Origin: an uncultured Sphingomonadales bacterium
GTDB taxonomy: Bacteria > Pseudomonadota > Alphaproteobacteria > Sphingomonadales > Sphingomonadaceae
Length of the DNA: 7,575 nucleotides
Assembly (NCBI GenBank): GCA_937898525.1
Contig: CALCBC010000075.1
Coordinates: 1-7,575, forward strand
Direction of reading: 5' to 3'
The notes under the pieces are model-generated. The model did not search any database. It saw nothing but the letters and a program-made list of their open reading frames with translations, and had not been told where the DNA came from. Shown one piece after another: positions 6,344-7,575 of this stretch; position 1 is the stretch's first letter; the number at the start of each line of letters is the position of its first letter. Position numbers and translations under genes: made by a program.

Positions 6344-6486
6344 TCTCACTCCCTGCTCTCTTCCCTTGAGGGGAGAGATACGAAGGCTTGGGCCCGCGCA
6401 CGCGGGTCCCAGCCGAAGTTGAGAGGGGCCTGTTGCGTCGCGTGCGGGCCCCTCTCCCAAGCCATTCCCCCGAAGGGGAGAGGGCT
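6344..6486. repeat. Nested palindromic repeat cluster in the ligU-ligI spacer
   Basis: About 130 of 143 bases are self-complementary. Plus-strand elements: CTCTTCCC/GGGGAGAG (6358-6365 and 6370-6377, one G-T pair, loop TTGA); GGCTTGGGCCCGCG/CGCGGGTCCCAGCC (6385-6398 and 6401-6414, two mismatches, 2-base gap); GAGAGGGGCC/GGCCCCTCTC (6421-6430 and 6447-6456, perfect); CCCTCTCCC/GGGAGAGGG (6450-6458 and 6476-6484, perfect); and on the minus strand a CCCC-TTCG-GGGG tetraloop hairpin (6467-6478). The pattern is REP/intergenic-palindrome-like, and similar CCCTCTCCC-type palindromes are, as I recall, common between sphingomonad genes. No T-run follows any stem, so none is a classic intrinsic terminator. 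Possible roles are mRNA stability or differential expression of ligU and ligI. Confidence 0.75.
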
Positions 6487-7551
6487 TCAAGCGAACACCA
6501 CCCCGTCCATCAGCTTGCGCGCCGTGCGCAGCAGCGCGGCGGATTCGACTTCGCCGGTCTCGTTCACGGTCATGACGCACGACATCTCGCCGCTCGGGTG
6601 CTCGATGCTGAGCGTCTTGACGCGGCCCTGGGGAATGGTCGCGACTTCGGCCGCGGGCGAGCCTTCGACGAGGCACGCCGTGGCGGCGGTGACCGCGCCG
6701 AGCACCCCGATGCTGGCGTGGGCGCGATGCGGGATGAACACGCGGGTGGTCACCGCACCGCCGTGGCGGGGCGGCGCCACAAGGGTCATCTTAGGCACCG
6801 ACTTGTCCTTCACGTCGCCGAGATTCATCAGCGGGCCGGCGGCGAGCCGGATGGCCTCGATCTTTTCTCGGATCGGCGCGAAGGCCTCGCTTTCGAGCTC
6901 CTCGCGGGTCTCGTAGCCGGTTGCGCCGACGTCAGCAGCCTTGAACACGACGCACGGCATGCCGTTATCGATCAGCGTGCAGCGCACGCCCTCGACCACG
7001 TCGGCCGCATTCCCGGTGGGCAGCAGCGCGCCGCACGTGGAGCCGGCGGTGTCGCGGAACTCGAGCGGCACCGGGGCGTGGGTGCCGGGAACGCCGTCGA
7101 TCCGCGCGTCGCCCGCGTAGCTGACCTTGCCGCCCGGGGTCTGCACGGTCGCGATCGCGACCTGGCCGGTGTTCTCCATGTAGATCGCGACCCGGGTCTC
7201 ATCGCCCGTCGCGGGGACGAGCCCGCGCTCGATCGCGAACGGGCCGATGCCGGCGAGGATGTTGCCGCAGTTCTGCGCGTCGGTGACGATCGCCTGGTCG
7301 ACGAAGACCTGCAGGAACAGGTAGTCGACGTCGATCCCCTCGCGCTCCGACTTCTTCACCACGGCAACCTTGCTGGTCAGCGGGTCGGCCCCGCCCATGC
7401 CGTCGATCTGCCGCGGGTCGGGCGAGCCCATCACGCGCAGCAGGAACGCATCGCGTTCGGCAGTGTCCTGCGGCAGGTCGGAGGCGAGGAAGTAGCCGCC
7501 CTTCGACGTGCCGCCTCGCATCCACATGCAGGGGGCTGATGATTGGGTCAT
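6487..7551 (-). CDS. ligU: 4-Oxalomesaconate tautomerase / isomerase (LigU, GalD-type, PrpF family)
   Basis: Isomerises the 4-oxalomesaconate produced by LigI so that the hydratase LigJ can act; cytoplasmic, PrpF-type with a diaminopimelate-epimerase-like two-domain fold. The 354 residues start CMWMRGGTSKGG, a PrpF-family hallmark, then MGSPDPRQIDGMGGADPLTS, K61 and VFVDQAIVTDAQNCGNILAG with C95. These two residues correspond to Lys66 and Cys100 discussed for SYK-6 LigU, with a constant offset of five. Later landmarks are GDARIDGVPGTHAP, DNGMPCVV, FIPHRAHASIGVLGA and the C-terminal RTARKLMDGVVF. The length is normal. The start is supported by AAGGAAGG (7557-7564) five bases upstream, within a purine-rich leader reaching the window edge. 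The promoter and any upstream lig genes lie beyond the window. ligI follows on the same strand after the palindromic spacer. Confidence 0.96.
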   Translation of the reverse strand: MTQSSAPCMWMRGGTSKGGYFLASDLPQDTAERDAFLLRVMGSPDPRQIDGMGGADPLTSKVAVVKKSEREGIDVDYLFLQVFVDQAIVTDAQNCGNILAGIGPFAIERGLVPATGDETRVAIYMENTGQVAIATVQTPGGKVSYAGDARIDGVPGTHAPVPLEFRDTAGSTCGALLPTGNAADVVEGVRCTLIDNGMPCVVFKAADVGATGYETREELESEAFAPIREKIEAIRLAAGPLMNLGDVKDKSVPKMTLVAPPRHGGAVTTRVFIPHRAHASIGVLGAVTAATACLVEGSPAAEVATIPQGRVKTLSIEHPSGEMSCVMTVNETGEVESAALLRTARKLMDGVVFA

Positions 7552-7575
7552 TCGAGCCTTCCTTTTCCCCTCCCG

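Noticed and set aside
6358..6377. Hairpin before ligI as an intrinsic terminator
   Set aside because: The stem is short with a G-T pair and no T-run follows on the transcribed strand; it lies just ahead of the ligI RBS and fits a repeat better.
6344..6676. Upstream extension of ligI by 111 codons to an ATG at 6676
   Set aside because: The extension overlaps the ligU 3' end and the repeat spacer, is Arg-rich, and is absent from LigI. The ATG at 6343 has a proper RBS and matches the known N-terminus.
5465..6916. 483-codon forward ORF antisense to ligI and part of ligU
   Set aside because: It is antisense to two confidently identified enzymes and passes through the palindromic spacer; no motif supports it.
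6388..7539. 383-codon forward ORF antisense to ligU
   Set aside because: Shadow of ligU, with no family resemblance and no RBS.
1..7575. Defence, phage, IS, CRISPR or tRNA/rRNA content
   Set aside because: No direct-repeat array, transposase, integrase, tRNA cloverleaf or rRNA segment was recognised; all coding space is accounted for by ordinary chromosomal genes.

Overview
The window is GC-rich and coding-dense. It looks like a chromosomal segment of a sphingomonad-type alphaproteobacterium (Sphingomonadaceae or Erythrobacteraceae). The best evidence is a pair of genes that closely match, from memory, LigI and LigU of Sphingobium sp. SYK-6, the enzymes of the protocatechuate 4,5-cleavage (lignin-aromatics) pathway. 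No phage, plasmid, IS or CRISPR signature is visible.

Left part. The first 338 codons of typA/bipA (translational GTPase) run leftward off the edge. A 226-base divergent intergenic region separates it from a rightward gene for an unusual 410-residue transaldolase-family protein. Four bases after that gene's stop, and convergent with it, lies a leftward lipoprotein gene that joins an MliC-like (lysozyme inhibitor) domain to a META domain.

Middle. A 117-base divergent spacer leads to a rightward 12-TM-type MFS transporter. Its 3' end overlaps, tail to tail by 28 bases, a leftward MipA/OmpV-family outer-membrane protein gene. That gene encodes a clear signal peptide but has no in-frame ATG, GTG or TTG ahead of it. 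The best start is a CTG behind a G-rich Shine-Dalgarno-like run.

Right part. ligU then ligI (leftward) encode consecutive activities: PDC lactonase (LigI) makes 4-oxalomesaconate, and the tautomerase (LigU) isomerises it before hydration and aldol cleavage to pyruvate and oxaloacetate. The LigJ and LigK steps are not in the window. The 143-base gap between ligU and ligI is packed with nested and mutually exclusive palindromes. ligI is followed after 27 bases by the mipA-like gene on the same strand, so ligU-ligI-mipA may be one transcription unit.

No complete new multi-gene system is evident. The points most worth checking are the CTG-start mipA gene, the divergent transaldolase-like enzyme and the palindromic ligU-ligI spacer.
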